NCBI GenBank assembly: GCA_031255985.1
Contig: JAIRRL010000168.1
Location: forward strand, 1 to 14,427
DNA from: Gracilibacteraceae bacterium
GTDB taxonomy: Bacteria; Bacillota; Desulfitobacteriia; Desulfitobacteriales; Syntrophobotulaceae
Reading direction: 5' to 3'
Length of the DNA stretch: 14,427 bases
Shown: piece by piece, positions 1-8,182 of the stretch
How the letters are laid out: every line of letters starts with the position of its first letter
Numbering within the stretch: position 1 is the first letter of the stretch
Position numbers and translations under genes: made by a program
Notes under the pieces: generated by a model
Told to the model about the DNA's origin: nothing
The model's database searches: none
Seen by the model: the letters and a program-made list of their open reading frames with translations, nothing else

Positions 1-63
1 GAACAGGGGCCAAAAAAAGACGGCGAACGCCGCCGCCGCAAATTCCATAAAAAGGGGGGCTGA
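1..63 (+). CDS. possible C-terminal tail of an upstream gene (partial)
   Basis: From base 1 one frame reads 20 codons to a TGA at 61-63, giving a very basic tail (…ERRRRKFHKKGG). Such Arg/Lys/Gly tails are common on RNA-binding proteins such as helicases or RNase E/G-like enzymes, but nothing here identifies the family. A second frame is also open, to a TAA at 76-78, so the frame is not certain. The 20-nt gap before the hairpin at 83-130 would suit the end of a transcription unit. Confidence 0.3.
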   Translation, partial: EQGPKKDGERRRRKFHKKGG

Positions 64-82
64 AAAGGCTGATAAATAAAGG

Positions 83-130
83 ATTCCGGCCCAAGTAACA
101 TTTCATACAAAATGTTACATAGGTCGGAAT
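83..130. repeat. long interrupted hairpin (9 bp + 3x3 internal loop + 9 bp)
   Basis: The outer arms 83-91 (ATTCCGGCC) and 122-130 (GGTCGGAAT) pair with a single G-U. The inner arms 95-103 (GTAACATTT) and 110-118 (AAATGTTAC) pair perfectly around a 6-base loop. Between them CAA faces ATA, with one central A-T pair possible. No T-run follows, so a standard intrinsic terminator is not shown. The motif ATTTCATAC occurs in the loop side (100-108) and again just after the stem (131-139). It could be a factor-independent 3' end lacking a U-tract, an operator, or a small palindromic element. Confidence 0.6.
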
Positions 131-169
131 ATTTCATACTCTCTGACACTTAAAGTATACCACGGAATT

Positions 170-189
170 CTGAGTGAACCCTGAGTGAA
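170..189 (+). repeat. short tandem repeat CTGAGTGAA x2
   Basis: CTGAGTGAA occurs at 170-178 and 181-189 with an 11-base period. The second copy contains the GTG (185) that opens the longest possible reading frame of the radical SAM gene. That GTG has no ribosome binding site, so the repeat is more likely non-coding leader. Confidence 0.5.
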
Positions 190-295
190 AACAAGAGTAT
201 TCAGTATTTTTACAAAAAAATTCATCAAGGCAAGAACTCAGGGGACGCGCCCCGCCGTGGGCGGCCTGCTTTTGATGAGGCGAGAAGCGCGCGAA

Positions 296-324
296 TTGAC
301 AAGCGGAAATATGTCATGTAAAAT
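296..324 (+). promoter_or_regulatory. candidate sigma-A promoter of the radical SAM operon
   Basis: TTGACA (296-301, full consensus) is separated by exactly 17 bases from TAAAAT (319-324, 5/6 match to TATAAT). Transcription should begin around 331-332, which coincides with the preferred ATG of the radical SAM gene and implies a leaderless mRNA. Upstream-start models would put this promoter inside coding sequence. Confidence 0.5.
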
Positions 325-331
325 TGACGGT

Positions 332-2167
332 ATGATAAGTAAATACAACGAGCCGGCGCAGCTGCGGCAGGCTCTGGATCGCGTTTTGCCGGCCGTGGTC
401 AAGCCGGGGCGCTATGTCGGCGGCGAATGGAATATGGCCCGCAAGGACTGGGCGGCGGCTAAAGTGCGCATGGCTTTTCTTTTTCCTGACGTGTACGAAG
501 TGGCGATGTCCAATCTGGCTCTGCGCATACTTTACGGGCTGGTGAACGACGATCCGCGCTTCCTTTGCGAGCGCGCCTTCGCCCCCTGGCCGGATATGGC
601 GGCAAAAATGCGGGAGGAAGGCATCCCGCTTTACGGACTGGAGTCTTTCCGGCCGCTCCGCGCTTTTGACGCGCTGGGGGCGACGCTTCAGTACGAACTT
701 TCCTATACCAATATTCTCCATATGCTGGATTTAGCCGGAATTCCCCGCCGCAGCGAGCAGCGGCGCGAGGGCAAGTGGCCCTGGCTGATAGCCGGCGGCC
801 CCGGCGCGTATAACCCGGAACCGCTGGCGCCGTTTTTTGACCTTTTTCTGCTGGGCGACGGAGAAGAACTGCTGCCCGCCGTGCTGGAGCAAATCGGGGC
901 GGACGCCGGGCGCGGCGCGCCGCGTCCGGAAACGCTGCGCCGGCTGGCAGGCCGCCGGGGCGTGTACGCGCCGGCTCTTTACACGCCGGTCGTGGACGGG
1001 CGCGGCGTTTTTCAGGGCGTCAGGGCGGAAACGTCCGCCCCGGCGCCGGTGCAAAAAGCGGCGGTTACGGATTTGGACAAAACCTATTTCCCCATCCGCT
1101 GTCTCGTCCCCTATAACGAAACGGTGCATGACCGGGTTGTGCTTGAAGTCATGCGCGGCTGTACGCGGGGCTGCCGTTTTTGCCAGGCCGGGATGACGGG
1201 CCGGCCGCTCAGGGAACGCGCGCCGGAGCTTTTGCGCCGGCAGGCGCGGGAGATAGTGCAGGCGACGGGCTATGAGGAAATATCGCTGGTTTCCCTTTCC
1301 ACGGGAGACTATTCCGAAGTGGGCGGTCTGTTGCGCGCTTTGACGGCGGATATGGCCGGTTTGGGGGTAAACGTTTCTTTGCCCTCGCTGCGGGTGGATT
1401 CCTTTGACGTGAATTTGGCGGCGGAAGTGGGAAAAACACGCAAATCCGGCCTGACCTTCGCGCCGGAAGCCGGAACTCAGCGGTTGCGCGACGTGATCAA
1501 CAAAGGCGTCCGGGACGAAGACCTGCTGCGGACGGTCGCCGCCGCTTTCGCCGCGGGTTGGAGCAATATCAAGCTGTACTATATGATCGGTTTGCCGACG
1601 GAAACCAAAGAGGATTTGGACGGGATCGCCGCGCAGGCGGAGGCGGTGCTGGCGGCGGGGGGCGGTCGCCGGGGCGGGGCGCGGGTTACGGTCTCCGTCA
1701 GCACTTTCGTGCCCAAGCCCCATACCCCTTTTCAGTGGGCGGCGCAGGACGACAGAGACACTATTTTGGCCAAACAGGCTTATTTACGGGAAAAACTGCG
1801 GCGCTCGCCCGTGCGGCTCCAGTATCACGACGCGGATATGAGCGTGGCGGAAGCAGCGCTCGCCCGCGGCGACAGGCGGGTGGCCAGGCTGCTGGAGGTT
1901 TTGGCGGACGACGGGGCCATGTTCGATAGCTGGAGCGAGTGGTTCCGGCCGGAGATTTGGCGGGAGGCGTTCCGGAAAACGAATCTCAGCGCCGGGGATT
2001 TCACCGGCGCGAGAGATTTGGCGGCGGCTTTGCCCTGGGATCATTTGAGCGCGGGAGTCGCCAAGGAGTTTTTGCGCGCGGAGGCCCTCAAGGCGGAGCG
2101 GGGCGAAAAAACGGCGGACTGCCGTCTCGTTTGCGGTCTGTGCGGAGTTTGCGGGGATTCGGTATGA
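332..2167 (+). CDS. TIGR03960-type radical SAM protein
   Basis: The 611-residue product matches the TIGR03960 family (B12-binding-domain radical SAM proteins, of uncertain substrate). Residues ~30-190 form a cobalamin-binding-like N-terminal domain (FPDVYEVAMSNLALRILY; later AGGPGAYNPEPLAPFFDLFLLGDGEE). The radical SAM cluster CTRGCRFC places its cysteines at 277, 281 and 284, which should bind a [4Fe-4S] cluster and cleave S-adenosylmethionine. The C-terminus ends in a Cys cluster (CRLVCGLCGVCG) typical of the family. The ATG at 332 is chosen because homologues begin shortly before the KPxRYxGGEWN motif and because it gives the usual length. In-frame starts at 311 and 185 (GTG) would add unconserved residues. 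The stop overlaps the next ATG (ATGA, 2164-2167), so the DUF2344 partner is translationally coupled. Confidence 0.9.
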   Translation: MISKYNEPAQLRQALDRVLPAVVKPGRYVGGEWNMARKDWAAAKVRMAFLFPDVYEVAMSNLALRILYGLVNDDPRFLCERAFAPWPDMAAKMREEGIPLYGLESFRPLRAFDALGATLQYELSYTNILHMLDLAGIPRRSEQRREGKWPWLIAGGPGAYNPEPLAPFFDLFLLGDGEELLPAVLEQIGADAGRGAPRPETLRRLAGRRGVYAPALYTPVVDGRGVFQGVRAETSAPAPVQKAAVTDLDKTYFPIRCLVPYNETVHDRVVLEVMRGCTRGCRFCQAGMTGRPLRERAPELLRRQAREIVQATGYEEISLVSLSTGDYSEVGGLLRALTADMAGLGVNVSLPSLRVDSFDVNLAAEVGKTRKSGLTFAPEAGTQRLRDVINKGVRDEDLLRTVAAAFAAGWSNIKLYYMIGLPTETKEDLDGIAAQAEAVLAAGGGRRGGARVTVSVSTFVPKPHTPFQWAAQDDRDTILAKQAYLREKLRRSPVRLQYHDADMSVAEAALARGDRRVARLLEVLADDGAMFDSWSEWFRPEIWREAFRKTNLSAGDFTGARDLAAALPWDHLSAGVAKEFLRAEALKAERGEKTADCRLVCGLCGVCGDSV

Positions 2168-2943
2168 AAATACGTCTTGTTTACTGTAAATTGGCCGAAG
2201 CCAAATATGTCGCCCATCTTGATTTAACCAGGTTTTTCACCAGGGCCTTGCGGCGCGCGGGCGTGGACGTGGCCCGCTCGCAGGGATTTAACCCGCACGC
2301 GCGCATATCCTTTGGGCCGCCGCTGGCGGTGGGGGCGGAAGGGCTGGCTGAATACGTGGATGTGGAAATAAATGACACGCCACGGCTGCCCGACCCCGTG
2401 GCGGCGGTTCGCGCCTTACGGCGCGAAATGCCGCCCACCATCCGCGTCCTGGATTTCAGGACGCTGCCGCCCGGCGCTCCGGCGCTGACGGCGGTGATTG
2501 ACCTGGCCTGTTACCTGGTGTTCGTACCGCTGACGGCGGCGCGGCCGGAGGCGGAAGTGGAGGCGGGGTTGACGGCGTGGCTGCGGCAGCCGGAAATTTT
2601 GGTCACGAAGCGCAAAGGCGGCGCCGCGCCGGTCACCAAGAACATCCGGCCGTTTATCAGCCGTCTGAGCCTGCGCCGGGCGGCTGCAGGCGCTGCGGCG
2701 CCTGCGGATGGGGGCGGCGCGGACGCGGCGGCGGAAGAAGCCGCGTCCGCCGCCGCTACGGAACCGGGTCTGGAGCTTGACCTGGAGATAAAGATGACCG
2801 CCGCCGGCTCCGCCAAGGCGGCGGACGTGATCGAATCTCTGTGTGAATTCCTTGCCCTGCCCTGGGATAAAAACGGCGTAACCATCACGCGCACCGCCCT
2901 TTTCTGCCAGGGCGACAAAAGACGCTCGCCGCTGGAGGTTTAA
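2164..2943 (+). CDS. DUF2344/TIGR03936 family radical SAM-associated protein
   Basis: The 259-residue product opens with the family signature: a basic N-terminal strand (MKIRLVYCKLAEAKYVAHLDL) and then SQGFNPHARISFGPPLAVGAEG. In other Bacillota this domain is encoded next to, or fused with, the TIGR03960 radical SAM protein, so the two probably act together, perhaps in RNA or protein modification. The reaction is not established. The ATG lies inside the stop of the upstream gene (ATGA). Residues ~172-202 are an Ala/Gly/Glu-rich low-complexity stretch between two conserved parts, which looks like a lineage-specific linker expansion in GC-rich DNA. The stop TAA shares its last A with the next ATG (TAATG). 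Confidence 0.85.
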   Translation: MKIRLVYCKLAEAKYVAHLDLTRFFTRALRRAGVDVARSQGFNPHARISFGPPLAVGAEGLAEYVDVEINDTPRLPDPVAAVRALRREMPPTIRVLDFRTLPPGAPALTAVIDLACYLVFVPLTAARPEAEVEAGLTAWLRQPEILVTKRKGGAAPVTKNIRPFISRLSLRRAAAGAAAPADGGGADAAAEEAASAAATEPGLELDLEIKMTAAGSAKAADVIESLCEFLALPWDKNGVTITRTALFCQGDKRRSPLEV

Positions 2944-4232
2944 TGGAAAAAAATCCCAATATAGATTTTACCGCCGCCTCTTTCGCGTCGCCGCCGGCCA
3001 AACTGGCGGCGGCGGCGGCTCAGGGGGACGAAGCCCTGCGCCGCCAAGGCCCGCGCCTGGAGGAAATCGCCGCCCATAACCACCGCAAAATGCTGCGGGC
3101 TTTTCAAGCGGCCCGCATTTCCTCCTATCATCTGCACGGCTCCACGGGCTACGGGCTGGACGACGCGGGCCGCGCCGCCATGGACTCAGTGGTCGCGGCG
3201 GTGCTGGGGGCGGAAAGCGCCCTGGTTCGCCATCAGTTTGTCTCCGGCACCCACGCCATCGCCGCCGCCCTGTTCGGCGTCCTCCGTCCCGGCGACCACG
3301 CGCTTTCGGTGACCGGGTCGCCCTACGACACCTTGCTGCCGGTGATCGGGACGCGGGGGGAAAGGGGCAGCTTACGGGAATGGGGCGTGAGTTTTACCGC
3401 CGTACCCCTGACCGGGCAAAGTCAGGTGGATTTTCCGGCTGTGCGGGCGGCGGCGCGGCCGGAGACGCGGCTTTTTTTGCTGCAGCGCTCCGCGGGTTAC
3501 GCCGGGCGGCGCTCCCTGTCCATGGCGGCCATCGCCGGTTTTATCGCCTGGGCGAAGGAAAATTTCCCTGAGATTTATGTATTCGTGGACAATTGTTACG
3601 GCGAGCTTGTGGAAAAAACGGAACCGGGCGACGCCGGCGCCGATCTCATGGCCGGTTCGCTGATCAAAAACCTGGGCGGAACTTTGGCCCCCTCCGGCGG
3701 GTATGTCGCCGGCAGGAAAAAACTGGTAGAAATGGCGGCGGATCGTTTCGCCGCCCCCGGCATCGGCATGGAGGTCGGCGCTTCCTTGGACGCGCGCCGT
3801 CTCCTTTTGCAGGGCCTGTTTTTCAGCCCCCTGACAGTGGCGGAAGCCGTAAAAAGCATGATTTTCACCGCCGCTTTCTGGGCGGCCCTGGGTTTTACCG
3901 CCCGGCCGGCGGCGACGGAACCGCGCGCGGATATCATTCAGGCCGTCGAACTCGGCAGCGCGGAACGCCTGACGGCTTTTTGCCGGGGCCTGCAAAGCGG
4001 AACGCCGATAGACGCGCACGTGCGGCCTGAACCGGCGCCGATGCCCGGTTACGCGGACGAAATCCTCATGGCGGGCGGGGTTTTTATTCAGGGGGCCACC
4101 TCGGAGTTTTCCGCCGACGGGCCGCTGCGCCCGCCTTACACGGCATATATGCAGGGGGGCGTTTCCATCCATTACACGCGGGAGGCCAATCTCCTGGCGG
4201 CGCGGCGAATGGCGGCCGAGGGCCTTTTGTAA
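2943..4232 (+). CDS. methionine gamma-lyase / YnbB ('aluminum resistance') family PLP enzyme
   Basis: The 429-residue fold-type I PLP-dependent protein belongs to the Met_gamma_lyase family (Bacillus YnbB type). Visible hallmarks are SSYHLHGSTGYGLDDAGR near residue 60, FVSGTHAIAAALFGVLRPGD, the cofactor-binding aspartate in VFVDNCYGELVE, and the lysine of GSLIKNLGGTLAPSGGYVAG (K242), which should form the Schiff base with PLP. Members are annotated as carbon-sulfur lyases acting on sulfur amino acids, but their physiological substrate is poorly known. The start overlaps the DUF2344 stop (TAATG), making it the third gene of a coupled operon. It converges on the rarD-type gene with only 16 bases between stops. 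No + strand intrinsic terminator is visible after it. Confidence 0.9.
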   Translation: MEKNPNIDFTAASFASPPAKLAAAAAQGDEALRRQGPRLEEIAAHNHRKMLRAFQAARISSYHLHGSTGYGLDDAGRAAMDSVVAAVLGAESALVRHQFVSGTHAIAAALFGVLRPGDHALSVTGSPYDTLLPVIGTRGERGSLREWGVSFTAVPLTGQSQVDFPAVRAAARPETRLFLLQRSAGYAGRRSLSMAAIAGFIAWAKENFPEIYVFVDNCYGELVEKTEPGDAGADLMAGSLIKNLGGTLAPSGGYVAGRKKLVEMAADRFAAPGIGMEVGASLDARRLLLQGLFFSPLTVAEAVKSMIFTAAFWAALGFTARPAATEPRADIIQAVELGSAERLTAFCRGLQSGTPIDAHVRPEPAPMPGYADEILMAGGVFIQGATSEFSADGPLRPPYTAYMQGGVSIHYTREANLLAARRMAAEGLL

Positions 4233-4263
4233 CAAAAACCGGCGGCTGTTAAGTCTCCGCCGG
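4233..4263 (-). terminator. intrinsic terminator of the ABC-glyQS-rarD operon
   Basis: Read on the minus strand, CCGGCGG (4263-4257) pairs with CCGCCGG (4245-4239) across an 11-base loop that contains the rarD-type stop codon. A TTTTTGTT tract (4238-4231) follows. This is a standard Rho-independent terminator for leftward transcription. On the + strand no T-run follows, so it should not terminate the converging operon. Confidence 0.75.
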
Positions 4264-5169
4264 ACGCCGCCGGGCGGCTTCGAGGCTCACGAGCAGGAGT
4301 CCCGTCCAGATCAGGGCGAAACAGATGAGATGCGCCTGGGTGAACGGTTCTTTGTAAACAAAGACGCCGATGAGCAGACTGAGGGTCGGACTCAGGTATT
4401 GGGTGAAGCCGATGGTGGAAAGAGGGACGGAATTGGCCGCCCGCGCGAAAAGCAAAAGCGGCGCCGCCGTCACCGCGCCGCCGCAGATCAGGCCGGCGAC
4501 GGCGCCCCAGGGGGGCCAGGGGCCGTTCATCGTCAAAAATACCCGTTCCGGGCGGGCAAAAGTGCAAATGATGAACACTACGGCCAGCGGAGCCATCAAA
4601 GACGTTTCGATGGCGAGGGCCGGGGCGGGCGGGTAGCCGCCTTTTTTCTTTAAAGCGCCGTACAAGCCGAAAAAAACGGCCAGGGCGACCGAAATCCAGG
4701 GAAATACGCCGTAGTCGAAGGAAAAATAGAGGACGCCGGCGGCCGCCAGCCCGGTCGCGATTTTCTGGAACGCGGTCAGTTTTTCGCCAAAAAAAACCAC
4801 GCCCGCGATAATGGACAAAAGCGGGTTGATATAGTAGCCGAGACTGGCTTCCACGATATGGCCGCTGTTGACGGCGTAAATATAAATTCCCCAGGTGCAG
4901 GAGACGGCCGCGCCGGCGGCGGCCAGGAGAAGGAGGGCGCGCCGGTCGCGAAAATAGGGGCGCGGGTCAAAGCGGCGCCAGAAGACGCAGACGACGGCCA
5001 TGAAGACGAAAGACCACAATACGCGGTGGGCGAATATTTCCGGGGACGGAATGAAGGAGAGCGCTTTCCAGTAAACCGGCAGCACTCCCCAGAGAGCGTA
5101 ACAGACGATCGCGCAGATAAGTCCCGCGCGGAGCGTCATTCCCTCCCGCTCCGCCCCGTCTTTTTTCAC
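4249..5169 (-). CDS. rarD: RarD-type EamA/DMT family transporter
   Basis: The 306-residue hydrophobic protein should span the inner membrane about ten times in two EamA repeats. The RarD-type opening is clear (AGLICAIVCYALWGVLPVYWKAL…EIFAHRVLWS), as is the second half ending with STIGFTQYLSPTLSLLIGVFVYKEPF. RarD proteins are drug/metabolite-superfamily permeases often described as chloramphenicol-sensitive; substrates are generally unknown. The GTG at 5169 overlaps the glyS stop by four bases (GTGA), supporting coupling. An ATG at 5139 starts nearer the first membrane segment, but its GGGAGG sits only about 2 bases away. It is the last gene of the leftward operon and its stop lies inside the terminator loop. 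Confidence 0.85.
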   Translation of the reverse strand: MKKDGAEREGMTLRAGLICAIVCYALWGVLPVYWKALSFIPSPEIFAHRVLWSFVFMAVVCVFWRRFDPRPYFRDRRALLLLAAAGAAVSCTWGIYIYAVNSGHIVEASLGYYINPLLSIIAGVVFFGEKLTAFQKIATGLAAAGVLYFSFDYGVFPWISVALAVFFGLYGALKKKGGYPPAPALAIETSLMAPLAVVFIICTFARPERVFLTMNGPWPPWGAVAGLICGGAVTAAPLLLFARAANSVPLSTIGFTQYLSPTLSLLIGVFVYKEPFTQAHLICFALIWTGLLLVSLEAARRRPAET

Positions 5170-7292
5170 TGTTCCCGCTTTAAGGGAGCGGGGGCCAATA
5201 AGGTCAGATCGCCCAAAACGCCCAGCGTCCGGACGCAGCGGCCAAGGAGGGCCAGCCGCGCCGCCCGCAAAGCTGCCTCCGGCGCCATGATCATCACGGA
5301 ATCAAACAAAGCGGCCACCGGGGCTACGAGAGCGGCGGCCCGGCTGTAAGCGCCGTAAAAATCCCCGGCGGCCGCATCCGCCGCCACCGGGGAGGCGACC
5401 GCCGCCAGCGCCGCCAGCAGCGCCCGCTCGGCCGGTTCGGTCAAGAGTTCGTCCGCCGCCGCGTCCGTCGGCCCGGCCGCCGTTTGTCCGGCCGGGCCGC
5501 TCAAATTCAGGCAGCGGGTGTAAGCGTTGACAAAATCAGTGAAGCCGTCCTCCGTCCGCGCCCGCGCCAGCGCGGCGGCCCGCGCCGTCGCCGCGTAGGG
5601 GCGGCTTGCGTTCGCCGCCAGAACGCAGTCGGCGGCGTCGTAAGTCCAGCCGTTTTCCATGAGCAAAAATCTGAGCCGCTGGCGGAAGAATTCCCGCAGC
5701 GGTTCCTCTATTTCCGCCCACGGCGCGAGCTGGCCGCTTTCCTGCCGCGGCAGGCCGTCGTAAGCGGCGGCCAGGAGGACGCCGAGGTCGAGATCGGCCG
5801 GTTCCCGCGCCAAAATCGCCGCGACGCCCAAAGCTTGGCGGCGCAGGGCGTAGGGATCCTGGGAGCCGGTCGGGATGAGACCGAGGGCGAAACAGCCGGT
5901 GACAGCGTCCAGTTTATCCGCCAGGCTGACCAGGACGCCCGGCCGGGAAACAGGGAGAGCGTCGCCGCTGAAGCGGGGCTGGTAATGTTCGCGGATACCG
6001 GCGCATACTTCATCTTCCTCGCCGGCCGCCTTGGCGTAATGGGCGCCCATAATCCCCTGCAGTTCCGGAAAATCATACACCATGCGCGTGACCAGATCAG
6101 CTTTGGCCAGCAAAGCCGTCCTGTCCGCCCGTTCCGCCTGAAGGGGATCCAAGGCGAATTCCGCCGCCAGCGCCGCCGTCAGGCGGCGCAGCCGTTTGAC
6201 GCGAGCGCCGGCCGAACCCAGGCGTTCGTGGTAAGTAACGCGATCCAGCTCCGGGACGTAATCGGCGAGCGGTTTTTTCAAATCCTCGTGAAAATAAAAG
6301 GCCGCGTCCGCCAGCCGCGCCCGCAGGACTTTTTCGTTCCCGGCCCTGACCGTGTCCAGACTGCGGGCGTCCCCGTTGCGCACGCCGATAAAATAGGGCA
6401 GCAAGGCGCCGCCGGCCGCCCGCGTGGGAAAATAGCGCTGATGTTCCCGCATCGGCGTCGTCGTCGCTTCCTCCGGCAAAGTCATGAATTCGGCGGGTAT
6501 GCGGCCCCAGAAAGCGGTCGGGTACTCCACCAGATCAGTCACCTCATCCAGCAGCGCCTCCGTTATATCGGCCGCCGCCCCCGGGGCAAGGGCTGCCGCG
6601 GTTTGATCCACCTGGCTCCGGATCGTTTCCCGCCGCCGCTCCCGCTCGGCCAGGACAAAGCCGGATTCGGCCAGAACCCGCGCGTAATCGCCCGCCGCCG
6701 GAACGGTCACTTCGCCGCCCAACACGCGATGGCCGCGGGAAAGGCGTCCCGCCGTCAGACCGGCGTAACTCAGCGGCAGGATCTCCGCGCCGTAAAGCGC
6801 AACCAGCCAGCGCAGAGGGCGGGCAAAACGGGCGTCCCCGTCCCCCCAGCGCATCGGTTTGGGAAAACGCAGGCCGGCGATGATTTCAGCGCAAAAAGCG
6901 GGCAGCAGTTCCGCCGCCGCCGCTCCGGCCTGAAAGCGGCTGGCGTAGACATAGGGGATGTTTTTGAAATCCCGGACGAACAGATCTTCCGGCCTTACCC
7001 CCTGGCCGGCGGCGAAACCGAGCGCGGCCTTTGTCGGCTGGCCCGCCTCGTCGTAAGCCGCTTTCCGGGCCGGGCCGCGCGTTTCTTCCCGCGTGTCCGC
7101 CTGCCGTTCGGCCAGGGCGGACACGAGCAGAGCCAGGCGGCGGGGCGTGACGTAAACGGTTACGGCCGCAAAATCAAGGCGCAAGGCCGCAAGGCGCGCC
7201 AGCGCGTTTTCTTTTAGCTGCCGGGCGGCGTCCGGCGCGAATTTGGCCGGCATTTCCTCCATGCCTATTTCCAGTAAAAAATCCCGGCTCAT
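5166..7292 (-). CDS. glyS: glycine--tRNA ligase beta subunit
   Basis: The 708-residue protein is the beta subunit of the bacterial heterotetrameric glycyl-tRNA synthetase, which charges tRNA-Gly together with GlyQ. Visible hallmarks are the N-terminal FLLEIGMEEMPAKF, TPRRLALLV, FPKPMRW, FARPLRWLVALYG, an HD-like region (RVTYHERLGSAGARVKRL…), and DPYALRRQALG. A tRNA-binding C-terminal domain follows (DFVNAYTRCLNL and beyond). The length is normal. The ATG at 7292 is fixed by the family N-terminus and by the ATGA overlap with the glyQ stop. A longer in-frame extension upstream overlaps glyQ and is unconserved. The stop overlaps the rarD-type start. Confidence 0.97.
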   Translation of the reverse strand: MSRDFLLEIGMEEMPAKFAPDAARQLKENALARLAALRLDFAAVTVYVTPRRLALLVSALAERQADTREETRGPARKAAYDEAGQPTKAALGFAAGQGVRPEDLFVRDFKNIPYVYASRFQAGAAAAELLPAFCAEIIAGLRFPKPMRWGDGDARFARPLRWLVALYGAEILPLSYAGLTAGRLSRGHRVLGGEVTVPAAGDYARVLAESGFVLAERERRRETIRSQVDQTAAALAPGAAADITEALLDEVTDLVEYPTAFWGRIPAEFMTLPEEATTTPMREHQRYFPTRAAGGALLPYFIGVRNGDARSLDTVRAGNEKVLRARLADAAFYFHEDLKKPLADYVPELDRVTYHERLGSAGARVKRLRRLTAALAAEFALDPLQAERADRTALLAKADLVTRMVYDFPELQGIMGAHYAKAAGEEDEVCAGIREHYQPRFSGDALPVSRPGVLVSLADKLDAVTGCFALGLIPTGSQDPYALRRQALGVAAILAREPADLDLGVLLAAAYDGLPRQESGQLAPWAEIEEPLREFFRQRLRFLLMENGWTYDAADCVLAANASRPYAATARAAALARARTEDGFTDFVNAYTRCLNLSGPAGQTAAGPTDAAADELLTEPAERALLAALAAVASPVAADAAAGDFYGAYSRAAALVAPVAALFDSVMIMAPEAALRAARLALLGRCVRTLGVLGDLTLLAPAPLKREQ

Positions 7293-8170
7293 GATTTCCT
7301 CTCTTTGCCCAGGAGCGGGAAACCGAGTCTTTCCCGCTCCTCGACGTACAGCTGGGCGCACAGGCGGGCCAGACGGCGGACGCGGCCGATATACCCCGTC
7401 CTCTCCGTCACGCTGATAGCGCCGCGCGCTTCCAGAAGATTGAATGTATGGGAACATTTGAGAACATAGTCGTAGGCCGGGGTCGCGAGCCGCGCTTCCG
7501 CCGCCCGCGCCGCTTCCGCCTCGTACATGTCAAACCAGGTTCTGAGCGCGGCGGCGTCCGCCAGCTCAAAATTATACCTGGAATTTTCGACTTCATTTTC
7601 ATGGTACAGATCGCCGTAAGTCACGCCGCCGGCCCATTCCAAGTCGAAAACGCTGTCTTTGCCCTGGAGATAGGTGGCCAGGCGTTCCAGGCCGTAGGTT
7701 ATTTCCAGGCTGACGGGCTTGCAGTCCAGGCCGCCGCATTGCTGAAAATAAGTGAATTGCGTGATTTCCATTCCGTCCAGCCAGACTTCCCAGCCGAGGC
7801 CCCAGGCGCCGAGGGTCGGCGATTCCCAGTTGTCCTCGACAAAACGGATGTCGTGGTCAGCCGCGACGACGCCCAGCCGCTCCAGGCTCCGGAGATATAG
7901 CTCCTGAGCGTCAGGGGGGGAAGGCTTCATAATTACCTGATATTGGAAATAATGTTGCAGCCGGTTGGGGTTTTCACCGTAACGCCCGTCTGTCGGGCGG
8001 CGCGACGGTTCGACATAGGCTGTTTTCCAAGGCTCCGGCCCCAATACTCGTAAAAAAGTGGCCGGATTCATTGTTCCGGCCCCTTTTTCCATGTCGTAAG
8101 GCTGAGCGATGAGACAGCCCTCATCTCCCCAGAAATTCTGCAATGCAAGGATAAGCCGCTGAAAATTCAT
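7289..8170 (-). CDS. glyQ: glycine--tRNA ligase alpha subunit
   Basis: The 293-residue catalytic alpha subunit of alpha2beta2 glycyl-tRNA synthetase is highly conserved throughout: NFQRLILALQNFWGDEGCLI, GAGTMNPATFLRVLGPEPW, YVEPSRRPTDGRYGENPNRL, and WEVWLDGMEITQFTYFQQ. It activates glycine as the adenylate and works only with GlyS. GGAGAC lies 5 bases before the ATG. The gene starts just 12 bases after the amino-acid-binding lipoprotein stop, so it appears to be transcribed from the ABC operon promoter(s). No promoter or T-box is visible directly in front of it, which is unusual for glyQS in Bacillota. Confidence 0.97.
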   Translation of the reverse strand: MNFQRLILALQNFWGDEGCLIAQPYDMEKGAGTMNPATFLRVLGPEPWKTAYVEPSRRPTDGRYGENPNRLQHYFQYQVIMKPSPPDAQELYLRSLERLGVVAADHDIRFVEDNWESPTLGAWGLGWEVWLDGMEITQFTYFQQCGGLDCKPVSLEITYGLERLATYLQGKDSVFDLEWAGGVTYGDLYHENEVENSRYNFELADAAALRTWFDMYEAEAARAAEARLATPAYDYVLKCSHTFNLLEARGAISVTERTGYIGRVRRLARLCAQLYVEERERLGFPLLGKERKS

Positions 8171-8182
8171 TTTTGTCTCCGC

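Noticed and set aside
731..1723. 330-codon minus-strand frame opposite the radical SAM gene
   Set aside because: Arg/Gln/Pro-rich shadow of a conserved coding region with no domain and no ribosome binding site.
1939..2163. Upstream extension of the DUF2344 frame into the radical SAM gene
   Set aside because: Conservation begins at MKIRLVY (2164), and the ATGA overlap explains the start.
3372..4235. 287-codon minus-strand frame opposite the PLP enzyme
   Set aside because: Antisense shadow of a conserved gene with biased composition and no family features.
5484..7217. 577-codon open frame on the + strand opposite glyS
   Set aside because: It is antisense to a clearly conserved synthetase gene in GC-rich DNA, where stop-free antisense frames are expected; its product shows no recognisable domain.
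7293..7457. Upstream extension of glyS into glyQ
   Set aside because: GlyS homologues begin at the FLLEIGMEEMP region; the extension is a shadow of the glyQ 3' end.
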